From an uncultured Holophagaceae bacterium (GTDB lineage Bacteria; Acidobacteriota; Holophagae; Holophagales; Holophagaceae): a stretch of 40,568 nucleotides of DNA. Position numbers and translations under genes: made by a program. The DNA is taken from the NCBI GenBank assembly GCA_903884655.1, contig CAISFO010000042.1, forward strand, positions 1 through 40,568. The letters are read 5' to 3'. The notes under the pieces were generated by a model, which searched no databases, had not been told where the DNA came from, and saw nothing but the letters and a program-made list of their open reading frames with translations. Positions 16,977 through 24,919 of this stretch are shown piece after piece (position 1 is the stretch's first letter; each line of letters opens with the position of its first letter).

Positions 16977-17966
16977 ATGGTGACGCTCCTTCGCAAGGTC
17001 AATGGACTGGACGATCCTGCCATCTCTGAAGCGGCGGACATCCTGCTGGCCGGCGGCCTGGTGGCCTTCCCCACGGAGACGGTCTATGGTCTGGGCGCTG
17101 ACGGCCTGAATCCCGAGGCCGTGGCTCGCATCTACGCAGCCAAGGGCCGACCCGCCACCAATCCCGTGATCCTGCACGTGGCCGATGCCGTGAGTGCTCA
17201 ATCCCTGGTATCCCAGTGGCCAGACACGGCTCGCATCCTGGTGGAACGGTACTGGCCGGGCCCGCTGACCCTGGTACTGCCCGCCGCAGAAGCCGTGCCT
17301 TCCATCGTTCGGGCCGGAGGTTCTACCGTGGCCCTGCGCTGCCCGGCCCATCCCGTGGCCCTGGCACTGATCCGGGCGGTGGGACGACCGCTGGCCGCAC
17401 CCAGCGCCAACCGCAGCCAGCATCTGTCCCCCACCCTGGCCCAGCATGTGGCCTCGAGCCTTGGCGAGGCTGTCGACTTGATCCTGGACGGTGGCCCCAC
17501 TTCAGCGGGACTGGAATCGACCATCCTGGACCTGGGTGGTGAGCGGCCCCGGATCCTGCGCCCCGGCCCTATCGCGCCGGGGGAACTGGCCGGATACGTC
17601 GGCGGACTTGAGGTCTGGGAAGGCGACGTGAAGGCCGGGCTGAGGCAGGACGCTCCTGGCATGGCAGAGCGGCACTATGCACCCCGGGCGCGGCTGGAGG
17701 TGGTTGTCCCTGGTGATGGTTTTTCCACATCAGCGGGTTCGCTGGCCTACGTGGGATTCGGAACCCTGCCAGCCCTTCCTGAAGGCGTGCGGGGGGTTCT
17801 TCTGCCCCTGGACCCGGAGGCCGTGGGCGCACGCCTCTTTGCCCTGCTCCATGAGCTGGACGATGCGGGCTATGCGCGCATCGTCATGGAACGACCGCCC
17901 GAAGGCGAGGCCTGGCTGGCGATCCGGGACCGTCTGCGGCGGGCTTCCACCAAGGAGCAGGCATGA
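16977..17966 (+). CDS. sua5: L-threonylcarbamoyladenylate synthase (Sua5/YwlC type)
   Basis: A 329-residue enzyme that makes threonylcarbamoyl-AMP from threonine, bicarbonate and ATP, the first step of the t6A37 modification of tRNAs reading ANN codons. The YrdC fold covers residues 1-200 (FPTETVYGLGADG, KGRPATNPVILHV, STVALRCPAHPVA, APSANRSQHLSPT, ILRPGPI). A linker with the HYAPRA motif leads to a C-terminal Sua5 domain (about 235-320), which marks the long Sua5 form rather than short TsaC. ATG 16977 has a perfect AGGAGG four bases upstream. Its position inside a mur operon is unusual. Its stop overlaps the first ATG of the repeated insert (ATGA at 17963). Confidence 0.93.
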   Translation: MVTLLRKVNGLDDPAISEAADILLAGGLVAFPTETVYGLGADGLNPEAVARIYAAKGRPATNPVILHVADAVSAQSLVSQWPDTARILVERYWPGPLTLVLPAAEAVPSIVRAGGSTVALRCPAHPVALALIRAVGRPLAAPSANRSQHLSPTLAQHVASSLGEAVDLILDGGPTSAGLESTILDLGGERPRILRPGPIAPGELAGYVGGLEVWEGDVKAGLRQDAPGMAERHYAPRARLEVVVPGDGFSTSAGSLAYVGFGTLPALPEGVRGVLLPLDPEAVGARLFALLHELDDAGYARIVMERPPEGEAWLAIRDRLRRASTKEQA

Positions 17967-18222
17967 GCACGAAGCCGGAGCAGAGGCTCCATGTCCACGA
18001 GCGTAAGGGAGTGGGAGGACAGCGCAGTGCGCTGTCCGATACATGGAGTGCCACTTTGGCTCGGCCGAAGCCCTCCCCCCTACCGCACCTGGCATCAAGC
18101 CAGGTGCTCCTGCTCGGCCTTGCCTCGCAGAGGCGGGTCCCTGGGTGCGGCACAGGGAGGCTCCGACGCCGCGAGCGCAGCGAGCGGGAGCGCGCGCTGC
18201 GCGCGTCCGGCGGAGGTGCCGC
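17963..18222 (+). repeat. Long unit (A) of ATGA-bounded structured repeat between sua5 and murF
   Basis: This 260-bp unit begins ATGAGCACGAAGC, overlapping the sua5 stop, and ends GGAGGTGCCGC, directly before the next ATGA. It is packed with stems: CTCCATGT/ACATGGAG (17987-17994/18041-18048) enclosing GGACAGCGCA/TGCGCTGTCC (18017-18037); CACCTGGC/GCCAGGTG (18086-18106); GCCTC/GAGGC (18122-18134); and a CGCGCGC-rich stem near 18190-18205. It shares GGAGTGCCACTTTGGC (18045-18060) and GGGTGCGGCACAGG (18143-18156) with the short unit. An 87-codon open frame (17963-18226, starting MSTKPEQ) runs through it; its Arg/Pro-rich composition looks non-proteinaceous, but it preserves coupled translation. 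Confidence 0.75.
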
Positions 18223-18296
18223 ATGAGCACGAAGCAGGAGCGGAGTGCCACTTTGGCGCAGCTGAAGCCCGAAGGGTGCGGCACAGGAGGTGCCGC
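18223..18296 (+). repeat. Short unit (B) of ATGA-bounded repeat, directly before murF
   Basis: This 74-bp unit begins ATGAGCACGAAGC like unit A and ends GGAGGTGCCGC, immediately followed by the murF ATG. Compared with unit A it keeps the head, GGAGTGCCACTTTGGC (18242-18257), GAAGCCC, GGGTGCGGCACAGG (18274-18287) and the tail, but lacks the hairpins between them. It encodes a 25-codon frame, 18223-18300, beginning MSTKQERSATLA and ending TGGAA, whose TGA overlaps the murF ATG. The tail supplies the AGGAGG ribosome site used by murF. It may be a leader peptide or a reduced copy of the insert; translation is not proven. Confidence 0.75.
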
Positions 18297-19646
18297 ATGA
18301 GCCTCTGGTCCCTGTTCCAGGCGGCTTCCCAAGTGGGAGGGGCGATCCTCGGGGAAGGTGCCGTGGTGCCCACGTCGCTGTCCATGGATACCAGGACGCT
18401 CCAGCCCGGTGCCTGCTTCGTGGCCCTGCGGGCCGAGCGCGACGGCCACGACTTCGCACACCAGGCGGTGGAGAAGGGGGCCGCAGCCCTGCTGGTGGAT
18501 CATCCGCTGGTGAGCGGTTGCCCCCAGCTCGTGGTGCCCGATACCCTGGCCGCCCTCCAGCGCTGGGGGCAGGCCCGCCTGGAGGCTGTGCGGCCGAAGA
18601 AGGTGTTCGGAGTCACCGGCAGCGTGGGGAAGACCAGCACCAAGGAGCTGCTGGCGGCGGCGGTGGGCGGCTGGAAGACCCCCGGGAATCGCAACAACAC
18701 CCTGGGCCTGCCGGAGGCCCTGGCCACCTTGCCCGAAGGCCTCGGCGCGGCGGTGCTGGAGATGGGCATGAGTACCCCCGGCGAGATCCGGCGGCTCACG
18801 GAAATCGCCCCCCTGGATGCGGGCCTGATCACCCTGGTGGGAACGGCCCACATGGAGAATTTCACCGAGGGCCAGCGCGGAGTCGCCGCGGCCAAGGGCG
18901 AGCTGGTGGCGGGGCTCCGGCGTGGCGGCGTCTGGGCCCACCTTGCTGCGGATCCCTGGTGCCGCTGGATCGCAGCGCAGCCCTGGGCCCGCCACGCGGA
19001 GGCCCTGCCGGTGGGGGAGGGCGAACCCTACAGCTATGAGGGGGTGGAATCCCTCGGCGCCGCGGGCGAGGCCTTCCGCCTGCGCACACCCGCGGGTGCG
19101 ATTCCCCTTCGACTGGCCCTGCCGGGTGAGCATCAGGTCCGCAACGCCGCCCTGGCGGCGGCCCTGGCCATCCACCTGGGCTTCGATGCGCAGCGAGTGG
19201 CGCTGGGGCTGAGTCAGGTGACCCCGGAACCCGGGCGCGGCCGCCTCCATGATCTGCGGGGCGGGGGCTGCCTGCTGGATGAGACCTACAATGCCAGCCC
19301 GGATTCCATCCTCGCCTGCGCCAGCGCCCTGCTGCACCTGCCCGGTGGCGAGGCCGTGGCCGTGCTCGGGTCCATGCGGGAACTGGGCCCCGGGGCCGCT
19401 GGCCTCCACCGCGACACGGGGGCCGCCCTGAAGGCTTTGGGCCTGTCGCGCCTCTGGGCCTACGGCGAATTCGCCGGGGATTACGTGGAGGGGTTCGGCC
19501 TGCGATCCGTGGCCTTCCCTGATTTCGAGACCCTCCGCGATGATGTGGCGGGACTCTCTGCAATTCCGCCCGGTGCCCGTATCCTGGTCAAGGGCAGCCG
19601 GTACTGGCGCGCTGAGCGCATCGTGGATTGGTTCCTCACCCCCTGA
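18297..19646 (+). CDS. murF: UDP-N-acetylmuramoyl-tripeptide-D-alanyl-D-alanine ligase MurF
   Basis: A 449-residue Mur ligase adding D-Ala-D-Ala to the UDP-MurNAc tripeptide. The N-terminal MurF domain has SLSMDTRTLQPGACFVALRAERDGHDFA, the ATP loop is VTGSVGKTSTKE, then ENF-type metal segments and the C-terminal domain with LLDETYNASPDSI and VLGSMRELG. ATG 18297 is chosen because MSLWSLFQAASQVGGA aligns with the family N-terminus and AGGAGG lies seven bases upstream. The frame stays open to an upstream ATG at 17991, but that stretch is the repeat insert. It ends 21 bp before mraY. Confidence 0.93.
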   Translation: MSLWSLFQAASQVGGAILGEGAVVPTSLSMDTRTLQPGACFVALRAERDGHDFAHQAVEKGAAALLVDHPLVSGCPQLVVPDTLAALQRWGQARLEAVRPKKVFGVTGSVGKTSTKELLAAAVGGWKTPGNRNNTLGLPEALATLPEGLGAAVLEMGMSTPGEIRRLTEIAPLDAGLITLVGTAHMENFTEGQRGVAAAKGELVAGLRRGGVWAHLAADPWCRWIAAQPWARHAEALPVGEGEPYSYEGVESLGAAGEAFRLRTPAGAIPLRLALPGEHQVRNAALAAALAIHLGFDAQRVALGLSQVTPEPGRGRLHDLRGGGCLLDETYNASPDSILACASALLHLPGGEAVAVLGSMRELGPGAAGLHRDTGAALKALGLSRLWAYGEFAGDYVEGFGLRSVAFPDFETLRDDVAGLSAIPPGARILVKGSRYWRAERIVDWFLTP

Positions 19647-19667
19647 CCACCAGCTTCCGGACTCTGC

Positions 19668-20756
19668 ATGCTGCCTTGGCTTCTCCATCCATTCCGCGAC
19701 CTGATTCCGGGCTTCTCGGTCTTCCGGTATGTCACCTTCCGCACGGCCATGGCGGCGGCCACGGCCATGGTGCTGAGCCTCGCCCTGGGGCCCTGGGTCA
19801 TCCGCACCCTGTCGGCCCTCAAGATGGGCCAGCACATCCGCGACGAGGGCCCCGAGAACCACCAGAAGAAGGCCGGCACCCCCACCATGGGCGGCATCCT
19901 CATCCTCATGGTCATCACGGTGTCCACCCTGCTCTGGTGCGATCTCAAGAACGGCGCCATCTGGGTGGCGCTCATGGCGCTGCTGGGCTTCGGCACGGTG
20001 GGGGCCTTCGATGACGCCCAGAAGCTTCTCAAGAAACAGAACCTGGGCCTCAGCAGCTGGCAGAAGATGGCGCTGCTGACGGGCATCTCGCTGCTCGTCG
20101 CCTACCTCATCCTGCATTTCGGCCTGCGAGGCGCGGCCACCAGCAAGCTGTCGGTGCCCTTCTTCAAGAACTTCCGGCCCGATGTGGGTGTGCTGCTCAT
20201 CCCCTGGATCTGGCTGGTCATGGTGGGCACGAGCAACGCGGTGAACCTCACGGACGGGCTGGATGGCCTGGCCATCGGAGGTACGCTCATCGTGTCGGTC
20301 ACCTACGCGATCCTGGCCTATGTGGTGGGCAATTCGAAGATCGCCGCCTATCTGGTGGTGCCCTACGTGCCGGGCGGCGCGGAACTGTCCGTGTTCATGG
20401 GCGCCATGGCTGGCGCCTGCCTGGGCTTCCTCTGGTTCAACGCCCACCCCGCCGAGGTCTTCATGGGCGACACGGGCTCCCTCGCCCTGGGCGGCGCCCT
20501 GGGCACCGTGGCGGTGGTCATCAAGCAGGAGGTGCTCCTGGTCATCGCCGGCGGGCTCTTCGTGCTGGAGGCCGTGAGCGTGATCCTGCAGGTGGGCAGC
20601 TTCAAGCTGCGCGGCGGGAAGCGCATCTTCCGCATGGCGCCCTTCCACCATCACCTCGAGCTGGGGGGACTGCAGGAAACGAAGGTCGTCATCCGCATGT
20701 GGATCACGGCCATCGTGTGCTCGATCCTGGCGCTCAGCTCCCTGAAGCTGCGATAG
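19668..20756 (+). CDS. mraY: Phospho-N-acetylmuramoyl-pentapeptide-transferase MraY
   Basis: A 362-residue integral membrane enzyme with about ten helices that transfers phospho-MurNAc-pentapeptide to undecaprenyl phosphate, forming lipid I. Conserved: KMGQHIRDEGPENHQKKAGTPTMGG (residues 49-73), FDDAQKLLKKQNLGLS, NAVNLTDGLDGLA with the metal-site Asp residues, EVFMGDTGSLALGG, and the C-terminal FRMAPFHHHLELGG. The N-terminus MLPWLLHPF ... FSVFRYVTFR matches the family start. Its last 23 bp overlap the 3' end of the antisense EAL gene. No ftsW, murG or murC follows. Confidence 0.95.
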   Translation: MLPWLLHPFRDLIPGFSVFRYVTFRTAMAAATAMVLSLALGPWVIRTLSALKMGQHIRDEGPENHQKKAGTPTMGGILILMVITVSTLLWCDLKNGAIWVALMALLGFGTVGAFDDAQKLLKKQNLGLSSWQKMALLTGISLLVAYLILHFGLRGAATSKLSVPFFKNFRPDVGVLLIPWIWLVMVGTSNAVNLTDGLDGLAIGGTLIVSVTYAILAYVVGNSKIAAYLVVPYVPGGAELSVFMGAMAGACLGFLWFNAHPAEVFMGDTGSLALGGALGTVAVVIKQEVLLVIAGGLFVLEAVSVILQVGSFKLRGGKRIFRMAPFHHHLELGGLQETKVVIRMWITAIVCSILALSSLKLR

Positions 20757-21501
20757 GGGCCATGATGGGCTTCGGCCGGGTCGACCAGGGCTGCCCCAGG
20801 ACGAAGCCCTGGCCCCAAGGAACATCGGCATCGATGACCGCCTCCAGCTCCTCCAGGGTCTCGATGCCTTCGGCGATGAAGCCGATGCACATTCGCTGGG
20901 CGAAATGGGCCAGCGCGTTGAGGAGCGCCGCCTGGTAGGGGCGGCGGTGCACCTGCTCCACCAGGCTGCGGTCGGCCTTGATGAAATCCGGGGCCAGGCG
21001 CGCCATGTGGGTGAGGCTCGCCACACCCGCGCCCAGGTCGTCCACCGCCACGCGCAGGCCCATGTCCCGCAGGCGGTTAGCGTATCCCGTGAGGGCCAGC
21101 AGGTCATGCACACCCTGGGATTCGGTGAACTCCATCACCACCCGTTCGGGACCGAAGGGCAGGGCCTCCAGCCAGCGGGGCATGCACTCCCAGAAGCCCG
21201 GGGCCTCTAGACTCACCGGCTCCAGGTTCACGAAATGCAGGTGGCTCGCCGCGCCGGTGCGGGCGAGGGTGGCGAAGGTGGATTCGAGGAACTTCAAGTC
21301 CAGCAGCAGCCGGTCCGCCGCGCCAAGGGCAGGATCCTGGAGCAGGGGACCCACGGGATGGGCTTCACCGCCTTCGTCCAGGTAGCGGGCGAGGTATTCC
21401 AGGGCCATGAGCCGGTTGTCGTTCAGCCGGTACATGGGCTGCACGTGGGGCACAAGGTTGCCTTCCCCACTCAGCATGATTTCCAGAATGCCCTTGGGCA
21501 T
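20734..21501 (-). CDS. EAL-domain protein (c-di-GMP phosphodiesterase-like)
   Basis: A 255-residue protein made almost entirely of one EAL domain, antisense between mraY and murD. Motifs from N to C: ALEYLAR (EYL in place of EAL), FVNLEP with the metal Asn, VMEFTES with the metal Glu, VDDLGAGVASL (DDxGxG), FIKADRSLV with the catalytic Lys, IAEGIETLEEL, and QGFVLGQP. All metal and catalytic positions I can place are present, so activity (c-di-GMP to pGpG) is plausible despite EAL to EYL. No GGDEF, PAS or membrane segment is present. ATG 21501 has GGAGT five bases upstream and is preferred to TTG 21522. The 3' ends of this gene and mraY overlap by 23 bp. Confidence 0.88.
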   Translation of the reverse strand: MPKGILEIMLSGEGNLVPHVQPMYRLNDNRLMALEYLARYLDEGGEAHPVGPLLQDPALGAADRLLLDLKFLESTFATLARTGAASHLHFVNLEPVSLEAPGFWECMPRWLEALPFGPERVVMEFTESQGVHDLLALTGYANRLRDMGLRVAVDDLGAGVASLTHMARLAPDFIKADRSLVEQVHRRPYQAALLNALAHFAQRMCIGFIAEGIETLEELEAVIDADVPWGQGFVLGQPWSTRPKPIMAPIAASGS

Positions 21502-21622
21502 GTTCACTCCGAACTCGGTCAAGGGTTCCGCTTCCAGTGTAGCGAGTCAATACATCCGTGTCCGGACAAGTGGAGGCATTCCCATCGAGGGGTCGGCCAA
21601 CTAGTCTGGAAGGGGAGGCGGC

Positions 21623-22969
21623 ATGCACACGGTGGTCGTGGGGGCGGGACGGTCGGGACTCGCGGCAGCGCAGTTTCTGGCCTCGCATGGACGCTCTGTC
21701 CTGCTGACCGACAGCCGCACGGAGCCTGGATCCGAACTCGAGCTGCGACTGGCCACTGCGGGCATCCCGGGTGTATGGGGAGATCATCCTTTCGTACTAT
21801 TGGCAGATTGTGCCGAGCTCATCATCAGCCCCGGCATCCCCCGCACCATTCCCTTCGTGGCGGAGGCAGTCGCCCGTGGCATCCCGGTCATCGGCGAAGT
21901 GGAGCTGGCGCACCGACTGCTGCGCGAGCGTGGGGACGGCAGCCGAGTGCTTGCATTGACGGGCACCAATGGCAAGAGCACTACCACGGACCTGCTGGCT
22001 CACCTGCTGCGGACCTCCGGCATTCCATCTGTGGCCTGCGGGAACCTCGGCACCCCCATGATCGAGGCCGTCGACGCCGCGGCACCAGGCACCGTCTTTG
22101 CGGTGGAACTGAGCAGCTACCAGCTTGAATCGATCTCGTCCTTCCACGCGGAAGGCGCGGCCTTCCTGAACCTCACGCCCGACCACCTGGCGCGCCACGG
22201 CACCATGGACGCCTACCGCCGGACCAAGCTGCGGATCTTCGAGGGGCAGGGCGCCGAGGATCTGAAGGTGGCGCCCCAGGCCCATCCGGAGTGGTGCGAG
22301 GGCGCTCCGGGAATGGGACGCCTGGCCCGGTTCGGGTGGTCCGACTGCGAGGCCTGGTGCGATGAGGTCGGCGCGATGCGGATTCACGGTGAGTGGCTGT
22401 TGTCCCGGTCCGAGCTGCGCATCCCCGGCGATCACAATGTGGAGAACGCTCTGGCGGCAACCCTCCTGGCCCGGCATGCCGGGGCCTCCATGGAGACCAT
22501 CCGCGCGGGACTATGCAGCTATCCTGGGCTGGCCCATCGCATCGCCTTCTGCGGCGAGAGTGGTGGCATCATCGCCTACAACGATTCCAAAGGGACCAAC
22601 GTGGACGCCACGCTGACGGCCGTCCAGGCCCTTCCAGGTCCGCTGGTGCTGCTGCTGGGCGGCACGGACAAGGGCACCAGCTACCGGCCCCTGCGGGAGG
22701 TCCTGGGGGGTAAGCTCCGTCGCCTGGTCTTCCTCGGCGAGGCCATTCCCCAGCTCATCCGCGACCTCGGGGATCTGCCCCATGAGGTGGTGCCTGGGTT
22801 CGATGACGCCGTGCGGGCCGCCCTCAGCCTGGCGCAGGCCGGTGACCAGGTGCTGCTGAGTCCCGCCTGCGCGAGCTTCGACCAGTTCGACAATTTCGAG
22901 CAGCGGGGGGAGCGGTTCGAGGCCCTCGTGGCGGACTGGCTCCGCACCCAGGAGGATTCCCATGCTTGA
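21623..22969 (+). CDS. murD: UDP-N-acetylmuramoylalanine-D-glutamate ligase MurD
   Basis: A 448-residue Mur ligase adding D-Glu to UDP-MurNAc-L-Ala. The N-terminal Rossmann domain VVVGAGRSGLAAAQFL binds UDP. ATP loop LALTGTNGKSTTT lies at about residues 110-122, with VELSSYQLE, LNLTPDHLARHGTMDAY and the C-terminal IIAYNDSKGTNVDAT and LLLGGTDKG. SPACASFDQFDNFEQRG near the C-terminus is diagnostic of MurD. ATG 21623 has AAGGGGAGG upstream. It is separated from mraY by the antisense EAL gene, so it probably has its own promoter in 21502-21622. The stop overlaps the next gene by 8 bp. Confidence 0.94.
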   Translation: MHTVVVGAGRSGLAAAQFLASHGRSVLLTDSRTEPGSELELRLATAGIPGVWGDHPFVLLADCAELIISPGIPRTIPFVAEAVARGIPVIGEVELAHRLLRERGDGSRVLALTGTNGKSTTTDLLAHLLRTSGIPSVACGNLGTPMIEAVDAAAPGTVFAVELSSYQLESISSFHAEGAAFLNLTPDHLARHGTMDAYRRTKLRIFEGQGAEDLKVAPQAHPEWCEGAPGMGRLARFGWSDCEAWCDEVGAMRIHGEWLLSRSELRIPGDHNVENALAATLLARHAGASMETIRAGLCSYPGLAHRIAFCGESGGIIAYNDSKGTNVDATLTAVQALPGPLVLLLGGTDKGTSYRPLREVLGGKLRRLVFLGEAIPQLIRDLGDLPHEVVPGFDDAVRAALSLAQAGDQVLLSPACASFDQFDNFEQRGERFEALVADWLRTQEDSHA

Positions 22970-24380
22970 CACCACCCGGATCGCCGCGGAGCTGCGCGCC
23001 CTGCTCGGCGCGGACGCGGTCCTGACGGACCCGGAGGATCTCGTTCGCTATGAATCGGGGTGGCGGTACGGGAAGGGCAAAGCCCTGCTGGCGGCCCGTC
23101 CTGGCACCACGGCCGAGGTGTCGAGGCTCCTGGCCTACTGCCAGGGGCAGGGCATCCGTGTGATGCCCCAGGGCGCCAACACGGGGCTGGTGGGCGCCTC
23201 CAATCCCGATGCCAGTGGCGATATGCTCGTGCTGAGCCTGGAACGCCTCAACAAGCGCCTGGAGATCGATCCCGTCAATCGCACGGCCCTGGTGGATGGC
23301 GGCGTCCTCCTGAGCGCGCTGAACGAGGCGCTTTCGTCTCATGGGCTCATGTTCCCCATCGACCTGGGCGCGGATCCCAGCATCGGGGGCATGGTCGTGA
23401 CGAATACGGGTGGCACCCGCCTGTTGAAGTACGGCGATGTGCGCCACAACCTGCAGGGTGTCGAGGTGGTGCTGGCGGACGGCACGGTGCTCGATGGGCT
23501 GAACCGCCTGCGGAAGAACAACACCGGCCTGGACCTCAAGCAGCTCTTCGTGGGGACCAGCGGCTTTTTCGGCGTGGTCACCGGCGCCGTGCTGCAGGTG
23601 GTGCCTGTACCCAGGCAGCACGCCACGGCCCTGGTGGGCTGTGCTTCGGGGGAGGCTGTCCTCGCGCTGCTGCAGGCCCTGGAGCGGGAGCTGGCGGATG
23701 TGTTCACCGCCTACGAAGTCATCAGCGCCAATGCCCTGATTCCGGTCTTCGCCCACCACCCGGACATCCGGAATCCCTTCGGCACCAGCCAACCGCCTGC
23801 CTACACGGCTCTGGTGGAGCTGTCCTCCACCCTGCCGGGGGCGGCCCTGAACCTGGCTGAGGTTCTGGAAGAGCGCCTGGGTGCCTTCCTGGAAAGCGAC
23901 GCTGGCGAAAGCATCACGGATGTCTTCATGGGCAAGCCCGAAGACTTCTGGTCCATCCGCCACCACATCAGCGAGGGGCTGCGGAACGAAGGCAAGGTGC
24001 TGGCCTTCGACATCAGCGTGCCCCGCAGCCGCATGGCGGCGTTCACGACGGCCGCGGTGGGAGTTCTGGCGGCGGAGTATCCCTTCGTGCGGGTCTGCGA
24101 CTTCGGCCACTGGGGGGATGGGGGAACCCACCTGAACCTGGTCTGGGATGAGGCGACGGCCCCGGTTCCCTCGGCCGACCTGGTGCCCATCCTTCAGGCC
24201 CGCATCTACGAGCTCGCGGTGAAGGGTTTCGAAGGCAGCTACAGCGCCGAGCATGGTGTCGGGCCCCACAACCAGCGCTTTTACGACGCCTACACACCGG
24301 AAGCCCTGCGCAGGCTGAGTGGCGCCCTCAAGACCCATCTCGATCCCGGCCGGATTCTTGGAACCACCCGGCTCGACTGA
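22962..24380 (+). CDS. FAD-linked oxidase (D-lactate / D-2-hydroxyglutarate dehydrogenase type)
   Basis: A 472-residue flavoprotein of the FAD-binding-4 / FAD-oxidase C family (GlcD/Dld2/D2HGDH). The PCMH-type FAD domain spans about 30-215: ARPGTTAEVSRLLAYC, PQGANTGLVGAS, then DLGADPSIGGMVVTNTGGTRLLKYGDVRHNL and GTSGFFGVVTGAVLQVV. The C-terminal cap has GHWGDGGTHLNL with metal-binding His residues, and EGSYSAEHGVGPHNQ. The family oxidises D-2-hydroxyacids and passes electrons to quinone, cytochrome or ETF; the substrate is not readable here. AGGAGG lies before ATG 22962, which overlaps the murD stop, so it is the distal gene of the murD transcript. Confidence 0.88.
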   Translation: MLDTTRIAAELRALLGADAVLTDPEDLVRYESGWRYGKGKALLAARPGTTAEVSRLLAYCQGQGIRVMPQGANTGLVGASNPDASGDMLVLSLERLNKRLEIDPVNRTALVDGGVLLSALNEALSSHGLMFPIDLGADPSIGGMVVTNTGGTRLLKYGDVRHNLQGVEVVLADGTVLDGLNRLRKNNTGLDLKQLFVGTSGFFGVVTGAVLQVVPVPRQHATALVGCASGEAVLALLQALERELADVFTAYEVISANALIPVFAHHPDIRNPFGTSQPPAYTALVELSSTLPGAALNLAEVLEERLGAFLESDAGESITDVFMGKPEDFWSIRHHISEGLRNEGKVLAFDISVPRSRMAAFTTAAVGVLAAEYPFVRVCDFGHWGDGGTHLNLVWDEATAPVPSADLVPILQARIYELAVKGFEGSYSAEHGVGPHNQRFYDAYTPEALRRLSGALKTHLDPGRILGTTRLD

Positions 24381-24393
24381 CAAGGGAGGCCTC

Positions 24394-24900
24394 ATGCGAC
24401 GACTTTTCCTGACCCTGGCGATCGTGGGCTCCCTCGGAGCCCAGGTGCCGGCCCCGGTGGCGGACCCCATGGCCACCATGAGGTTCCTCGAGGGCGATTG
24501 GAGGGGCGAAGGTGATGGCAAGCCCGGCCAGTCCCTTGGTACTGCTTCCTTCCGCTTCGAGGTCGAAGGCAAGGTCCTGGTGCGCCGCAACCTTGCGATT
24601 TCCGCACCCGGGAGCGGGAAGCCCGCCTTCCACCATGAGGACCTGATGACGGTGTTCGTCGAGGACGGCGCACTCAAGGGCCTCTACCTGGACAACGAAG
24701 GCCATGTGATCCGGTACCTGGTGTCCGGCTCACCTGAAGGCGCCTGCTTCATCAGCGAGCCCGGGGACGGGCCCAGCTACCGCATGACCTACCTGCGTGG
24801 CAGGGAGGACCGTGTGACGCTCCGCTTCGAGGTCGCCCCGGCCCTGAACCCCATGAACTTCCGCACCTACATCGAGGCCACCCTGCGCAAGGTGAAGTGA
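24394..24900 (+). CDS. Exported hypothetical protein, lipocalin-like beta-barrel
   Basis: A 168-residue protein with a signal peptide (MRRLFLTLAIVGSLGAQ, predicted cleavage after GAQ or nearby). The body begins MRFLEGDWRGEGDGKPG, a pattern typical of small beta-barrel DUF1579/THAP4-like heme- or lipid-binding folds, followed by alternating strands (TASFRFEVEGKVLVRRN, EDRVTLRFEVAPALNP) and YIEATLRKVK at the end. No catalytic motif is seen. ATG 24394 is chosen over an in-frame upstream ATG because of GGGAGG five bases upstream and the signal peptide. It lies 13 bp after the FAD oxidase and is followed by a strong terminator. Confidence 0.72.
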   Translation: MRRLFLTLAIVGSLGAQVPAPVADPMATMRFLEGDWRGEGDGKPGQSLGTASFRFEVEGKVLVRRNLAISAPGSGKPAFHHEDLMTVFVEDGALKGLYLDNEGHVIRYLVSGSPEGACFISEPGDGPSYRMTYLRGREDRVTLRFEVAPALNPMNFRTYIEATLRKVK

Positions 24901-24919
24901 ATCCAAGCCGGCTTTTCCT

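Noticed and set aside
16561..16983. 140-codon + strand frame through the murE-sua5 gap
   Set aside because: It translates repeat DNA and runs into the sua5 start. No ribosome site or protein-like composition.
17963..18226. 87-aa protein-coding gene
   Set aside because: Start and stop are well placed, but the product is Arg/Pro-rich and mirrors repeat hairpins. Kept as a repeat with a possibly translated frame rather than called as a CDS.
17730..21113. 1127-codon open frame on the - strand across sua5, murF and mraY
   Set aside because: It is antisense to well-identified mur genes and reads as low-complexity Gly/His/Arg/Asp-rich sequence until its N-terminal part, which overlaps the EAL gene. 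It is a shadow frame produced by high GC third positions.
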